Below are positions 45,349 to 54,509 of a stretch of DNA of 64,000 nt, piece by piece. The stretch is taken from the NCBI RefSeq assembly GCF_041929235.1, contig NZ_JBHFNP010000349.1:1-64000 (forward strand), written 5' to 3'. The translations under genes were made by a program, and so were the position numbers. This DNA is from Microseira sp041929235 (GTDB lineage: Bacteria; Cyanobacteriota; Cyanobacteriia; Cyanobacteriales; Aerosakkonemataceae). Below the pieces are notes generated by a model, which did no database searches, was not told the origin of the DNA, and saw only the letters and a program-made list of their open reading frames with translations. How positions within the stretch are numbered: the stretch's first letter is position 1; every line of letters starts with the position of its first letter.

Positions 45349-46617
45349 TCAGTTAATGCTATTAGGGTAGATGTTGGCATATATAACGCTTTGTGAGTCA
45401 TCAAGTGGGGACTTTTCGATATTAGAGCAAAACAAAGCTGCCAATTTGCTTGCTTCCTTCGCGGCGTCGTGCTGCAATCGGACACGATCTGCACCAGCGC
45501 GACCCATCTGTTCTAGCTTTTCCACAGGGGACTGCAATGCGACGCGCATCACCTCAGTTAAGGCTTCAACCGATCCACCTGGCACTAGCCAACCGCAGAC
45601 ATTCGGTTCTACCAGTTCGGGAATTGCCGCAACGTAGGTGCTGATGACTGGTCGCCCTAATGCTAGCGCTTCCATCACCACTAATGGCAACCCTTCGGCA
45701 AAACTGGGCAAAACCATTGCCCGCGCCGCTAGAATCTGTTGCTGAACTTCAGAGTTACTTGCCCAACCAGTAATTTCGACCTGGTCTTGAATACCCAGTT
45801 GTGAAATTAAAGTTTCAATTTCAGGTCGCAAGGGGCCATCGCCTACCAAGATTAGCTTAAATTGCAAACCTTCGGCGGCTAACCCACCAGCTGCTTCGAC
45901 CAAGAGCAAGTGACCCTTCTGTTCGCTCAGTCTACCAATGCAGGCTAAGCGCGGCGTCTCTGTTACGGGGGTATGGGTTTGAGACAAAAATATCTCGTCT
46001 ACACCACAATGAACGACGTGGATTTTTGACCAATGCTGGCGATCGCACCACCTTAACACCTGGCTTTTACCAAAAGAGCTTACCGCCACCACAAACGCCG
46101 CTCGCTTAATCTTTTCTCCTAAATACAGCGCTTTTGGTTCGTCAAACTCTTCCGGTCCGTGTACCGTAAAGCTGTAGGTTGGCCCGCCTAGCACGCGACA
46201 CAACATTGCTACCGTCGTCGAATTGGTTCCAAAATGAGCGTGAACGTGTTTTATGCTCAACTTTGAACACCAACCCAGCACCACGCAAGCTTCAGCCAGG
46301 TAGGCAAAATGATCCAAAATGTTACCTTCTGACCGCTTGCTGGTTTGTAGCATTAACCACAAAGCCTTTAACAACGAAACAGGTCGAGTTAAAGCCGTCA
46401 AGACCAGATTAACCAGTAAGCCTGGAATCCCTACTCCCAGAACGACTCGCGTTTTTTCCAATTCGAGTTTGTCGGCTTCATCCACCAGTTCCGAGCCGCA
46501 CGAGCGCAGGGCAAACCTTACAATTTGAAGGCCGCAAGCTTCCAGACCGGCAATTTCTCGCCGAATAAAGCTATGGCTGACCTTGGGATACTGATTAACC
46601 AGATAAGCTATAATCAT
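45349..46617 (-). CDS. Family 4 glycosyltransferase
   Basis: This 422-residue GT-B enzyme has an N-terminal Rossmann domain (LVNQYPKVSHSFIRREI) and a C-terminal domain with the donor-binding block (CIGRLSEQKGHLLLVEA, then PSFAEGLPLVVMEALA-type sequence with the E-x7-E catalytic pair). It uses a nucleotide sugar to extend the repeat unit. I start at ATG 46617; the frame extends to 46635. It is divergently arranged from the chain-length gene at 46984. Confidence 0.9.
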   Translation of the reverse strand: MIIAYLVNQYPKVSHSFIRREIAGLEACGLQIVRFALRSCGSELVDEADKLELEKTRVVLGVGIPGLLVNLVLTALTRPVSLLKALWLMLQTSKRSEGNILDHFAYLAEACVVLGWCSKLSIKHVHAHFGTNSTTVAMLCRVLGGPTYSFTVHGPEEFDEPKALYLGEKIKRAAFVVAVSSFGKSQVLRWCDRQHWSKIHVVHCGVDEIFLSQTHTPVTETPRLACIGRLSEQKGHLLLVEAAGGLAAEGLQFKLILVGDGPLRPEIETLISQLGIQDQVEITGWASNSEVQQQILAARAMVLPSFAEGLPLVVMEALALGRPVISTYVAAIPELVEPNVCGWLVPGGSVEALTEVMRVALQSPVEKLEQMGRAGADRVRLQHDAAKEASKLAALFCSNIEKSPLDDSQSVIYANIYPNSIN

Positions 46618-46983
46618 CAGCCAAATTAGAGGCATGTCACAGCCAAATTATAGGCAAGCGACAGCCAGAGGATTTTATTTTTCAGCGAACTTTATAATTA
46701 TACTAGGATCTAAGGCGCGATCGTTCTGCACTAGCGAGCTTTTCTTCATTTTCATACCACAGGGAGAATGGGAGCGATCCCTGTCACTTTTTTTACCCGA
46801 GCTCAAAAGTGACAATATAAAGATATTCTCGTTTTTCCCCAAAGGAAAAGCCACCCACAATCTTCCTAACCTATACTCGATGTGAGTCGGTCAAGCCGAA
46901 TCAGAGTCAAGACATAATTGTATAGTGACGGTCGATTGAGTCAGTGGCAGACTGAGTAAGCAAATCTGCGTAGAAATTGACAA
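46618..46983. promoter_or_regulatory. Divergent spacer with an inverted repeat
   Basis: The space between the GT4 gene (-) and the Wzc-like gene (+). GTCACTTTT (46793-46801) is mirrored by AAAAGTGAC (46805-46813), giving a 9-bp palindrome with a 3-base centre that could be a regulator site. No gene seen. Confidence 0.4.
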
Positions 46984-49302
46984 ATGGTTAAAGATAGCCG
47001 AGCATTGCAGCAATTACCATCGGAAGACCTAGAGGAGTTTAACGCTCCGCCTTCCAAAGGGTTGAATCTGCGTCCGTTTTTAAGGACATTCCAGCGGCAA
47101 GCGTGGTTGGTTACCGGGGTGGCCGGGGTAGTAATGTTTGCCGCTATGCTTTCCGGCGGCAAAGAACCCCCGATCTATGAAGGCAGTTTTCGGCTTTTAG
47201 TAGAACCAGTAACATCTGAAGCCAAAATGGCTGAACCCACCACACTCACTCGCAGTGGGGGAGGAATACCTGATGATAAGGTTTTTAGCCTCGACTATCC
47301 AACTCAGTTACAGATTTTACAGAGTCCGGCAATGCTATCTGCCATTGCCGAGCAAGTTAAAACCCAGCTTCCTAAGTTTGGCTTGAATCAACTTAAAAAA
47401 GGACTAATAGTTCAACGCATCGGTGAAGATTCGTTTACCAAAACTAAGATTATCGAGGTTATCTATAAGGGGGAAAATCCCAAAGAAGTTGATTTGGTTT
47501 TGAGGAAAACGGCTGAAAAATACTTGAAGTACAGTCTAGATGAACGAAAAACGCGCATCAGTGAAGGGATAAAATTTATTGACGACCAAATGCCTGAATT
47601 GCAAAATAGAGTAAATCAATTTCAGGGACAGTTGCAAGTGCTGCAACAACGATACACTTTAATCGATCCAAAAGCACAGGGCAGCGACTTATTCGATCAA
47701 GTTCGTAAAATAGGCGATGACCAATTAGAAGCTCAAAGGCAGCTGCAAGAGCAGAAAATTTTGTATGCAAATCTTCAGAGACAATTAGATCTAACGCCAG
47801 ACCAAGCACTGGCAGCATCAGCGTTAAGTAAAGAACCCAACCGCTTGGCATTGCTACAAAAGTTACAGGAAGTAGAAAGTCAAATTGCAACAGAAACCGT
47901 TCGCTTCACGGCTAATAGCCCCAACATTCAAGCTTTACAGGAAAAAAGACAAAACTTACTCACATTAATGAATCAAGAAACCGAGCGAATTTTGGGACGA
48001 AATGCAACAAGTAAAGTCAGCAACCCCCAAGTATTATCTTTCCAAGATGAGGTTCGGGTAAGACTAATTGAGGAACTGGTTAAGACGGCTAACCAAATTC
48101 AACTGCTAGAGGCTCGGAATCGGGCAATGGCAGAAACTAGAAATGCTTTTGAGCAACAAGCAAAGCAATTTCCAATTATTGCTCGTCAGTATAATGATAT
48201 AGAACGGAAATTGGAAATTACAAACCAGACGCTAAACCAACTTCTGACTCAGCGAGAAACACTGCGGGTCGAAGCAGCACAAAAAAACGTGCCGTGGGAA
48301 CTCATTTCCGATCCTCAAATTGAGCGCGATGCTGCTGGAAATCCGGTTGCGGCTCCCCAGAGTAATAGAAAGCAACTAATGATGGGAGTAGGAGGAGGAC
48401 TGTTTTTGGGGCTATTGGCGGCTATTCTCCTAGAGAAGTTCCGCAATATGTTTTACACAGTTGAAGACATTAAAGATGCGATGGAAGTGCCGCTTTTGGG
48501 AGCCATTCCACTCGATAAAAAGAAAGAAAAAACACCAAAGTCAATGGCATTGCTGAAGTGGCTGCCCAAAATTAACGACAGCCATCAAAATACTTCTGCT
48601 TTTGTAGAAGCTTTCGACTCTCTCTATGCCAACCTCCGTTTTCTCTATTCCGCTCCACCAGTCCGTTCGTTAGCAGTTTGCTCGGCTACGGCTGGTGATG
48701 GCAAGTCTAAAATTGCCTTACATCTGGCTTATGCAGCAGCACAGGCGGGTCAGCGAGTCCTCTTAGTGGATGCTAATTTGCGCTGTCCTCAGCTTCACCT
48801 CTGGTTAGATTTACCAAACCACAGGGGACTTTGCGACCTGCTTAACCACAAATTATCCCCTAATGTTTTCATCGAGCGATCCCACCAAACCGAGAATTTG
48901 TTTGTGTTAACTGCTGGACAACCTTTACCAGACTCTCCCAAACAACTCGGCTCTCCTGGGATGCAGCATCTGACAGATGAACTTCAGTCCAACTTCGATT
49001 TAGTTATCTACGACACGCCTAATCTGCTTACCTTTATGGATGCCAGTTTTATCGCTACCCATACCGATGGAATATTGCTGGTGGTAGGCGTCAAACAAAC
49101 TAAAAAATCCGCAGTCATGCAAGCCATTAGTCAGCTAAACACTTTTCGCTTATCAACCCTGGGTGTAGTTGCTAATTATGCCAAACCAAAGTCCGCTGCT
49201 GCCTCCTCTGACGATCGCCACCCAACTTCCAGACTTAACGAAAAACTCGCATTAGATTCCCACCAGCCTTCTCTTCCAGAAATGAATAGCAAATCGATTT
49301 GA
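46984..49302 (+). CDS. Wzc-like polysaccharide chain-length/copolymerase protein
   Basis: This 772-residue protein has two membrane helices (about 38-56 and 460-480) around a periplasmic Wzz domain with long coiled-coil (about 180-430). A C-terminal cytoplasmic BY-kinase-like P-loop domain follows: SATAGDGKSK near 568-577 in place of the usual GEGKS(T), and LLVDANLRCPQ near 591-601. A Tyr-rich tail, the usual autophosphorylation site of Wzc, is absent: the last 40 residues carry no Tyr cluster. It is a GumC/ExoP-like controller of chain length and export. No outer-membrane Wza gene is in the window. Confidence 0.88.
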   Translation: MVKDSRALQQLPSEDLEEFNAPPSKGLNLRPFLRTFQRQAWLVTGVAGVVMFAAMLSGGKEPPIYEGSFRLLVEPVTSEAKMAEPTTLTRSGGGIPDDKVFSLDYPTQLQILQSPAMLSAIAEQVKTQLPKFGLNQLKKGLIVQRIGEDSFTKTKIIEVIYKGENPKEVDLVLRKTAEKYLKYSLDERKTRISEGIKFIDDQMPELQNRVNQFQGQLQVLQQRYTLIDPKAQGSDLFDQVRKIGDDQLEAQRQLQEQKILYANLQRQLDLTPDQALAASALSKEPNRLALLQKLQEVESQIATETVRFTANSPNIQALQEKRQNLLTLMNQETERILGRNATSKVSNPQVLSFQDEVRVRLIEELVKTANQIQLLEARNRAMAETRNAFEQQAKQFPIIARQYNDIERKLEITNQTLNQLLTQRETLRVEAAQKNVPWELISDPQIERDAAGNPVAAPQSNRKQLMMGVGGGLFLGLLAAILLEKFRNMFYTVEDIKDAMEVPLLGAIPLDKKKEKTPKSMALLKWLPKINDSHQNTSAFVEAFDSLYANLRFLYSAPPVRSLAVCSATAGDGKSKIALHLAYAAAQAGQRVLLVDANLRCPQLHLWLDLPNHRGLCDLLNHKLSPNVFIERSHQTENLFVLTAGQPLPDSPKQLGSPGMQHLTDELQSNFDLVIYDTPNLLTFMDASFIATHTDGILLVVGVKQTKKSAVMQAISQLNTFRLSTLGVVANYAKPKSAAASSDDRHPTSRLNEKLALDSHQPSLPEMNSKSI

Positions 49303-49432
49303 CTCATAATAAAAACGCTTGTTCCTAGTTGCGCTATCTTCGCTAAAGCGCAACTAGGAACTCTACCTATTTCGGGCAATTAATCCAACCAACTTGACCT
49401 CATAGTTAGCACCAGCGTTCTACTCCCATCCC

Positions 49433-50308
49433 TTATTTGCTTGTGTTCTTGTATTTGCGGATTCGTTGCTTCATCCAAAACGCCAACACACCCAAAAACA
49501 GCAACCCCATCACCCCAAGCAGAGGATTTCCCTCAACGCCCGTAATCCAGTCCGGAACCTTGCCAGAATATTGCACCAACTGCCCTACATTGATCATGTA
49601 ATAACCCCAAACTAGCCCCGCGTGCAGGCCAATTGGCAGCCCAAGACGCCCTTGACTACCCTGCTTCCCCCAAACCATCGTTAACCCAAATAGCACCAAG
49701 GCTGGAAATGTGGGCAAAGTGCGAAGCATCGCTTGCAGGGGACGAATAAAATGCAGCAGCGCAAAAATAACCGCATCTGCCCAAACCACTACGCGCGGAA
49801 GGTAATCACGCTGTAACTCATCTAGTAGCCATCCCCGGAATACCACCTCCTCTGCCAATCCAATTAACAGAGCGCTCCCCAACCCTTCTAAAATTACCCT
49901 GGGAAAGCGATCGTCTGGCTGCTGCCACACCAGCCACCCCAGTATCCCTTCTAGGCCAAATAGACTCAGTACAAATAACAGCCCAATACTCAGTCCAACA
50001 AGCAATTCTAAGCCATTCTGCCGCGTTCTTACCAAACCGTAGCTGTTGAGCAGATGGGGTTGCCGGTATACTTTCTCACCCCAAAATCGCAGCAAGAGGA
50101 GAAATTCTCCGAATAACAGCCCCATCGTCAGGATAGTAACCAAGTTTTGGTCGCGCCCTAACCAATAAATTGGCGCTGCTGCTGGCACCCAGAGCAAAAG
50201 CAGGGTCAACAAAAAGACACCCAGCCTGATCGGGGCAGGGCAGCTAGCTAAACGGTAATGGTTCAGTCGCAAAAAATTCTGGCCTTCGGTGCTATTCTTC
50301 GGGTTCAA
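49433..50308 (-). CDS. CPBP-family intramembrane metalloprotease
   Basis: This 291-residue membrane protein has 6-8 helices. The motif EEVVFRG (two glutamates and an arginine) and a later pair of histidines (FALLHF, LHAGLV) are the zinc-binding hallmarks of the CPBP/Abi family, related to prenyl-protein proteases. It starts at TTG 50308, overlapping the end of clpS by 17 bases, so coupled translation with clpS is likely. The substrate is unknown. Confidence 0.85.
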   Translation of the reverse strand: MNPKNSTEGQNFLRLNHYRLASCPAPIRLGVFLLTLLLLWVPAAAPIYWLGRDQNLVTILTMGLLFGEFLLLLRFWGEKVYRQPHLLNSYGLVRTRQNGLELLVGLSIGLLFVLSLFGLEGILGWLVWQQPDDRFPRVILEGLGSALLIGLAEEVVFRGWLLDELQRDYLPRVVVWADAVIFALLHFIRPLQAMLRTLPTFPALVLFGLTMVWGKQGSQGRLGLPIGLHAGLVWGYYMINVGQLVQYSGKVPDWITGVEGNPLLGVMGLLFLGVLAFWMKQRIRKYKNTSK

Positions 50309-50573
50309 TCGTACTGGTCAAGCCGTGATTTTTCAAAGTTTCGCAGTAAAACTCCGCGTGTTCCTGAGCGCAGGTAATCACCAAAGCAATCCCGTTCGTA
50401 TGGGCTTCCATCATAATACTGACGGCTTGGGGTTGGGTGAGATTGGGCACGGTTGTCAATAATACCTTTACCACATACTCCATTGGGTTGAAATCATCGT
50501 TATGGAGTAAAACGCGGTAGCGAGGTGCAAGTTTACGAGACGTTGAACGCTTTTCAAGGGTCTCGACAGACAC
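50292..50573 (-). CDS. clpS: ATP-dependent Clp protease adaptor ClpS
   Basis: This 93-residue ClpS domain matches the family: YRVLLHNDDFNPMEYVV is the N-end-rule binding region (the Asn and Asp contact the N-degron), and AHTNGIALV with the terminal helix contacts the ClpC chaperone. ClpS delivers N-end-rule substrates to ClpCP. GTG start at 50573. Cyanobacteria carry two ClpS proteins; which one this is cannot be settled. Its stop lies inside the start of the CPBP gene. Confidence 0.93.
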   Translation of the reverse strand: MSVETLEKRSTSRKLAPRYRVLLHNDDFNPMEYVVKVLLTTVPNLTQPQAVSIMMEAHTNGIALVITCAQEHAEFYCETLKNHGLTSTIEPEE

Positions 50574-50639
50574 GGCTCTATCCTCCCCGTCAATTCAATA
50601 CAACTGGGTAACTCATTACTGCTATGGAGAGGATTTAAA

Positions 50640-50935
50640 CTCTCGTGACGCTCCTACACCTCCCTTCGGGTAGGTTTTGGCTTCCAAGACATAAGATCTT
50701 GGAACTTCCTGAGTGGTACTCGTGTTCTTTCCCACTACAGCCGTTTATAGTCAGGTTCGCGTCCTGCCCGACTTGAATAGTTAAAAACCATTCATCAATC
50801 GTTCCATGAAGATTTTACCCACAAGTGGCAGTATCGATATACGACACACTTCCTTGTGGAACCCCCTATCTTCAGTTGTCAAGGTACTGTTCGGTGACCA
50901 GCATTTTCGGCTATTGCCACCTGATAGAATAATAG
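50640..50935 (-). mobile_element. Right-end/omega-RNA-like remnant of a TnpB element
   Basis: CGTGACGCTCCTACACCTCCCT at 50646-50667 recurs at 3347-3368 beside the TnpB fragment there. The adjoining 270 bases have the look of the structured 3' ends of IS1341-type elements (minus strand). No frame remains. Confidence 0.5.
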
Positions 50936-50956
50936 CAGCTATTCGCTGTATATTGT

Positions 50957-51112
50957 ATGATGGATACTTTAAATACAGTTGTTAATCTGAGCCTGCTGCC
51001 AGCCTTACGGCTGTTTCATCCGTTGTTAGCAGCAAACGGCGCGATTTTGCTCTTAGCTTTAAAGTACTTAATATTTAATTTATACCATCCAACTGCTGGC
51101 CTAACCACCTAG
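50957..51112 (+). CDS. Possible 51-residue small membrane protein
   Basis: ATG 50957 to TAG 51110-51112 encodes 51 residues with one strong hydrophobic helix (LLAANGAILLLALKYLIF). I recognise no family. There is no clear ribosome site, and the surroundings are mobile-element debris, so it may be chance. Confidence 0.3.
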   Translation: MMDTLNTVVNLSLLPALRLFHPLLAANGAILLLALKYLIFNLYHPTAGLTT

Positions 51113-51386
51113 CTGGCAATTTGTCAGCCCAACTCAGGGGAGTGGGCTGACCATAGCACTGGGAGAGGGTGCTGCGAGCGTTGACAAGCGGCGCATCAGC
51201 GCTTCGCACCTGCCCCCAAGTATCAACCGCAAATGCTATCTACAGGTGAGGGCAACAAGCTTTAGCCAAATTATAGCCTCAATCCCGATTACCCTTGGGG
51301 AGTGGCTCAATAAAATCAGGAGACAGCACCAAGATACGCTTTTTTCTTTTGACACTTTGCCGCTTAAAAGACGGCGGATTCTTCGC

Positions 51387-52618
51387 TCATCGAGCGATCT
51401 TGCTCAAACTTGTTGCCAAGTCCGAGATTAGGATCTTCTCTCCCGAAGCGTTAGTTGACCTGTGCCCCACGGTACTTGTTAACTGATAGCCAGTCTGTTT
51501 CAACGCGCGAGCCAAAATATTTATCGCCGCATTATGGTCGCGGTCTAACGTACATCCACATTGACAAACGTGAGTGCGTACAGACAGCGACTTTTTCACA
51601 ACTTCACCGCAATTAGAGCAGTTTTGGCTCGTATATTGCGGTGGTACTCCCACCACAACCCGACCGTAAACCTTGCCTAAATACTCCAACCACTGGGTGA
51701 ATTGCGACCCTTGCAGCATCGCATCCCCCCCAACCCCCCTTAATCAGGGGGGTGCCTCAGGCGGGGGGATGGTGGTTTTTCACCATATTGCGAACTTGCA
51801 GTTTCTCCAACGCCACAAAATCTTGATATTTTATGACGCACAAAGCCGTTTTAACGGGCATTGCTCTTGACGCTGGCGGGAAACTTTTAAATGCTTGCTT
51901 CCTAACCGATTAATCGCGCGCTTCCGATTGCGAGACCCCTTTTTCTTCTTAGAAACACGGCGCTGCAATCGCTTTAAAGCTTTTTCCGATTTACGCAGGT
52001 GACGGGGATTTTCTAGCTTATTACCTTGCGAATCGGTATAAAAGGCTGACAATCCAACATCCAATCCAATCGTTCTACCCGTCGGTTGGATATCGATATT
52101 GCGATCTGCGTCTATGACGAATTGAACGTAATATCCATCGCTGCGCCGAATAATTCTGACGCGCTTAATTTGAGCGATTTGGTAGTATTGTAGGTCGTAA
52201 TTACCAATGAGCTTTAATCTACCAATATCGTTTTTGTCGATGAAGTTGATATATCTGCGTTCTTTTGATAGCTTCCATCCCGTCTGTTTGTCTTCAACGG
52301 AACGGTTTCTCTTTTGGAATTTTGGGTATCCTTTTTTACCCGTTTTCCCTGATTTGCAGTTTGATTAAAAACGTTGAATCGAGAAGGATGCCCTCTCGGT
52401 AGCTGCAAGTCTTGCCTGATAGTTGAGCCTGCTTGCCAATTCAAACTCTTTGGTTATAACCGCACTTAATTTGCTCAATTCAAACAACTTAACGCCACGA
52501 TTATCCATCCAAAACCTGATTGCTTTTTTCGGATTAATTGGCATTTACGGATAGCTTCATCTTTTATTTTTCGGTACCGAGCAACTTTTCTTTTAGCTTT
52601 GAATGAGTATGTAATCAT
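51387..52618 (-). pseudogene. TnpB pseudogene, IS1341-like
   Basis: Reading from ATG 52618 downward, the N-terminus (TYSFKAKRKVARYRK) and a central part survive, with the RuvC-I Asp (GLDVGLSAFYTD), the Glu region (ALEKLQVRNMV) and the zinc finger CSNC/CQCGC with DRDHNAAINI near 51500-51580. The frame changes several times (near 52330 and 51860), and a C-run/G-run palindrome at 51722-51770 sits where the segment after NMVKN should be. It is a complete but dead relative of the intact TnpB at 21839. Confidence 0.85.
51722..51770. repeat. C-run/G-run palindrome inserted in a TnpB pseudogene
   Basis: ATCCCCCCCAACCCCCCT, then AGGGGGGT and GGGGGGAT at the right end: a near-perfect foldback of a kind frequent in cyanobacterial genomes. 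Confidence 0.6.
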
Positions 52619-53113
52619 GGCGTTCTGTTTGAGCGACCTGGTTTAATTGTACAACTGTTTATTGTTAGCATGACTCCCTAAAGACAAAATTTAATATTCT
52701 CGATGTTGACTGCGAATAAATAAGCCCTTGTCGCATTTCATCCACCGGATGAATCACGCTTGTGTTCATGCTCCCGCTCTGTTTTAGGTAAGCTCACCCC
52801 CGGTTGAAGCACGGAGGCTTTTGCCCCGTACCCAGAATCGTTGGTTTTCAGTAGCCCTAAGAAACTAGCGATGTCAAAGAAGTTCTTCCTCAAGCATACT
52901 AGCCCTTGAACCTCGAGGCTGGCTTACATTCAGGATATCCCCGTGGATATCCAGTCTTGTTTCTACAACCGAGTTCCCCCGGACAGCCCCATTACCACGG
53001 TTTGCGTATCACTCGTCGATACTTGCTTACTGCGAGACCTTTTCTGCGTGGTTACCGAGGGTGCCTTTCGATCATTTCAGCATCTCAAATATTGTACCGA
53101 TTTGGTACACTAA
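52619..53113. other. Spacer between divergent TnpB pseudogene and RHH gene
   Basis: 495 bases; no gene. The sequence around 52760-52850 resembles TnpB element end regions (GC-rich, GTAAGCTCACCCCCGGTTG). It probably holds the element left end and the promoter of the small RHH gene. Confidence 0.4.
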
Positions 53114-53248
53114 ATGTCAAGGGAACAGTTACACATTCGAGTCAAGGAATCAGAGTATGAAAAACTTGAGCGTTATGGCAAAAAACACAAGAGGTCTAAG
53201 TCAGACGTTATTCGAGAGTGCATTCTTTCTTTGTCTGACAGGGATTAA
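53114..53248 (+). CDS. Small ribbon-helix-helix (CopG-like) protein
   Basis: ATG 53114 to TAA 53248 encodes 44 residues: a short beta strand (QLHIRVKES), a helix and a second helix (SKSDVIRECILS), the layout of a ribbon-helix-helix DNA-binding protein. It lies divergently from the TnpB pseudogene (start 52618), and a 14-bp perfect hairpin follows it. Function as a regulator of the element or as an antitoxin is inference. Confidence 0.6.
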   Translation: MSREQLHIRVKESEYEKLERYGKKHKRSKSDVIRECILSLSDRD

Positions 53249-53261
53249 AATCGTTCGTGTC

Positions 53262-53300
53262 GTGCTTCTGCGCCGTCAATTTATTGCGGCGCAGAAGCAC
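53262..53300. terminator. Perfect 14-bp hairpin
   Basis: GTGCTTCTGCGCCG (53262-53275) and its exact complement (53287-53300) enclose an 11-base loop. No T-run follows directly, so it could be a terminator for the small gene at 53114 or a boundary of an element. Confidence 0.6.
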
Positions 53301-53330
53301 TCCCTAAATCTTTAGGTGAAGCAAGCAGCG

Positions 53331-53702
53331 ATGGGTTTTGCTTATAACTTTCAGCCTAGCCAAATTGTGTGTCTGGACCATGAGGGAACCTGCCTGTACG
53401 CAGAAGTGATTCAAATCGTTGAATCCCGTCAGTTGTGTTGGGCACGCCCCTTAATGCTGGCAACTGCCCCATTGGGTGTCGAGCCAGTTCCACAGCCGCC
53501 TACTTTGTATGACTTGCGACAAGGTGCAGATTTGCTTTGGCCTTTGAGCTTGTTCCGCACTGCCCTCGATACTGAAGTAATACCGCTGTTGGCTCAGCTA
53601 CAGGCGTCAAAAGCTCAATCTGAGGGATGCCACTCAGCACACCGACAACTCAGCCATTTTGTCCGCCAAGTTTGGCAAGCCCACCCAGCCAAATTTTCAT
53701 AA
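53331..53702 (+). CDS. Conserved cyanobacterial protein of unknown function
   Basis: This 123-residue protein has a beta-rich first half (IVCLDHEGTCLYAEVIQIVESRQLCWARPLML), then a short helix and a polar tail. Two of its segments alternate hydrophobic and charged residues, as in beta sheets of a small cyanobacterial family of unknown function. The frame starts at 53316 (GTG); I prefer the ATG at 53331. It lies downstream of the hairpin on the same strand. Confidence 0.7.
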   Translation: MGFAYNFQPSQIVCLDHEGTCLYAEVIQIVESRQLCWARPLMLATAPLGVEPVPQPPTLYDLRQGADLLWPLSLFRTALDTEVIPLLAQLQASKAQSEGCHSAHRQLSHFVRQVWQAHPAKFS

Positions 53703-54275
53703 AATCGGCGTAACTAACCCACTATACCTTTCTAGCTTTCGGTCAATTTGCTCTGCCGGGAAACCAGTTCACGGGCCCTCAGACTCGCTTACTCATCTCG
53801 CAGATTACTGACACTGCTTTGATCCCGACCGATGCAGCGGCCCGGATCCTGGATACTGATGTATCCCCATCAAAGCTTGTCCTGGTTAAGCGCTTGTGGA
53901 TGGCGCTAGTACTTTCAACCGGCTCTACCCTTGGAGAAAACCTTTATTGGTTAGAAACTACCGTGAAGCTAGTTTTATTGTCAATACGGCAACTGCGAAT
54001 AAATTCGCTTGTGTCGAAATTGGGCGAAGCAATCTTCTTGGCGGGGCTAGCTTTCTCCCACATTTATTCAGCTGTAGATTGGTTTGTAGCAATCTAAGAC
54101 GGCTCCTGCTCAAGTAGCGCAGCCATCGAGTATTTAACCGCCTAGTCAGCCGAATGACCTACTTGCGGCTAGCAATTTTAATTATAGGGACGAATCTCTT
54201 CAACCCCGATCTTGAGAGGGATTCGTTCTTAGCACACAAGTAAAGTTTCCCAGCATTTTTTCCCTAGCCCGATTA
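53703..54275. other. Gene-free stretch with decayed frames
   Basis: 573 bases. The frames at 53819-54097 and 53896-54117 overlap each other in different phases and have no good family character. The AACTGCGAATAAATTCGC motif resembles a motif in the 52.7 kb spacer. Confidence 0.4.
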
Positions 54276-54509
54276 TCAGTAGCTTGCCACTAACGCAATC
54301 CGACCAGCATCCATCTCAGCCATTAATAATTCCAGCGCCTCGTAATCAACATCAGAAATGTAACCCAGGCGCGTCAGTTCATAGTTGATTTCATTCTCGA
54401 TATCCGGAGTCAGTCGCCGAATCGAAATAGCTTTTTCTACCAGTTGACGAATCGCGTTTTTAGTTTCCACGGTTGGCAGGGTAACTCTTTTAATATCAAA
54501 ATTTTCCAC
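54276..54509 (-). CDS. Small conserved hypothetical protein
   Basis: This 77-residue helical protein (VETKNAIRQLVEKAISIRRLTPDIENEINYELTRLGY, abbreviated) has the look of a small cyanobacterial family; the segment DVDYEALELLMAEMD is acidic and helical. GTG start at 54509. It has no partner on its strand. I cannot name the function. Confidence 0.65.
   Translation of the reverse strand: MENFDIKRVTLPTVETKNAIRQLVEKAISIRRLTPDIENEINYELTRLGYISDVDYEALELLMAEMDAGRIALVASY

Noticed and set aside
46675..46860. 61-residue minus-strand frame in the divergent spacer
   Set aside because: Built on an inverted repeat region with no protein-like character.
50740..50780. GGTTCGCGTCC segment as a possible tRNA T-arm
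   Set aside because: No acceptor stem or D-arm can be paired around it; it lies in TnpB element debris.
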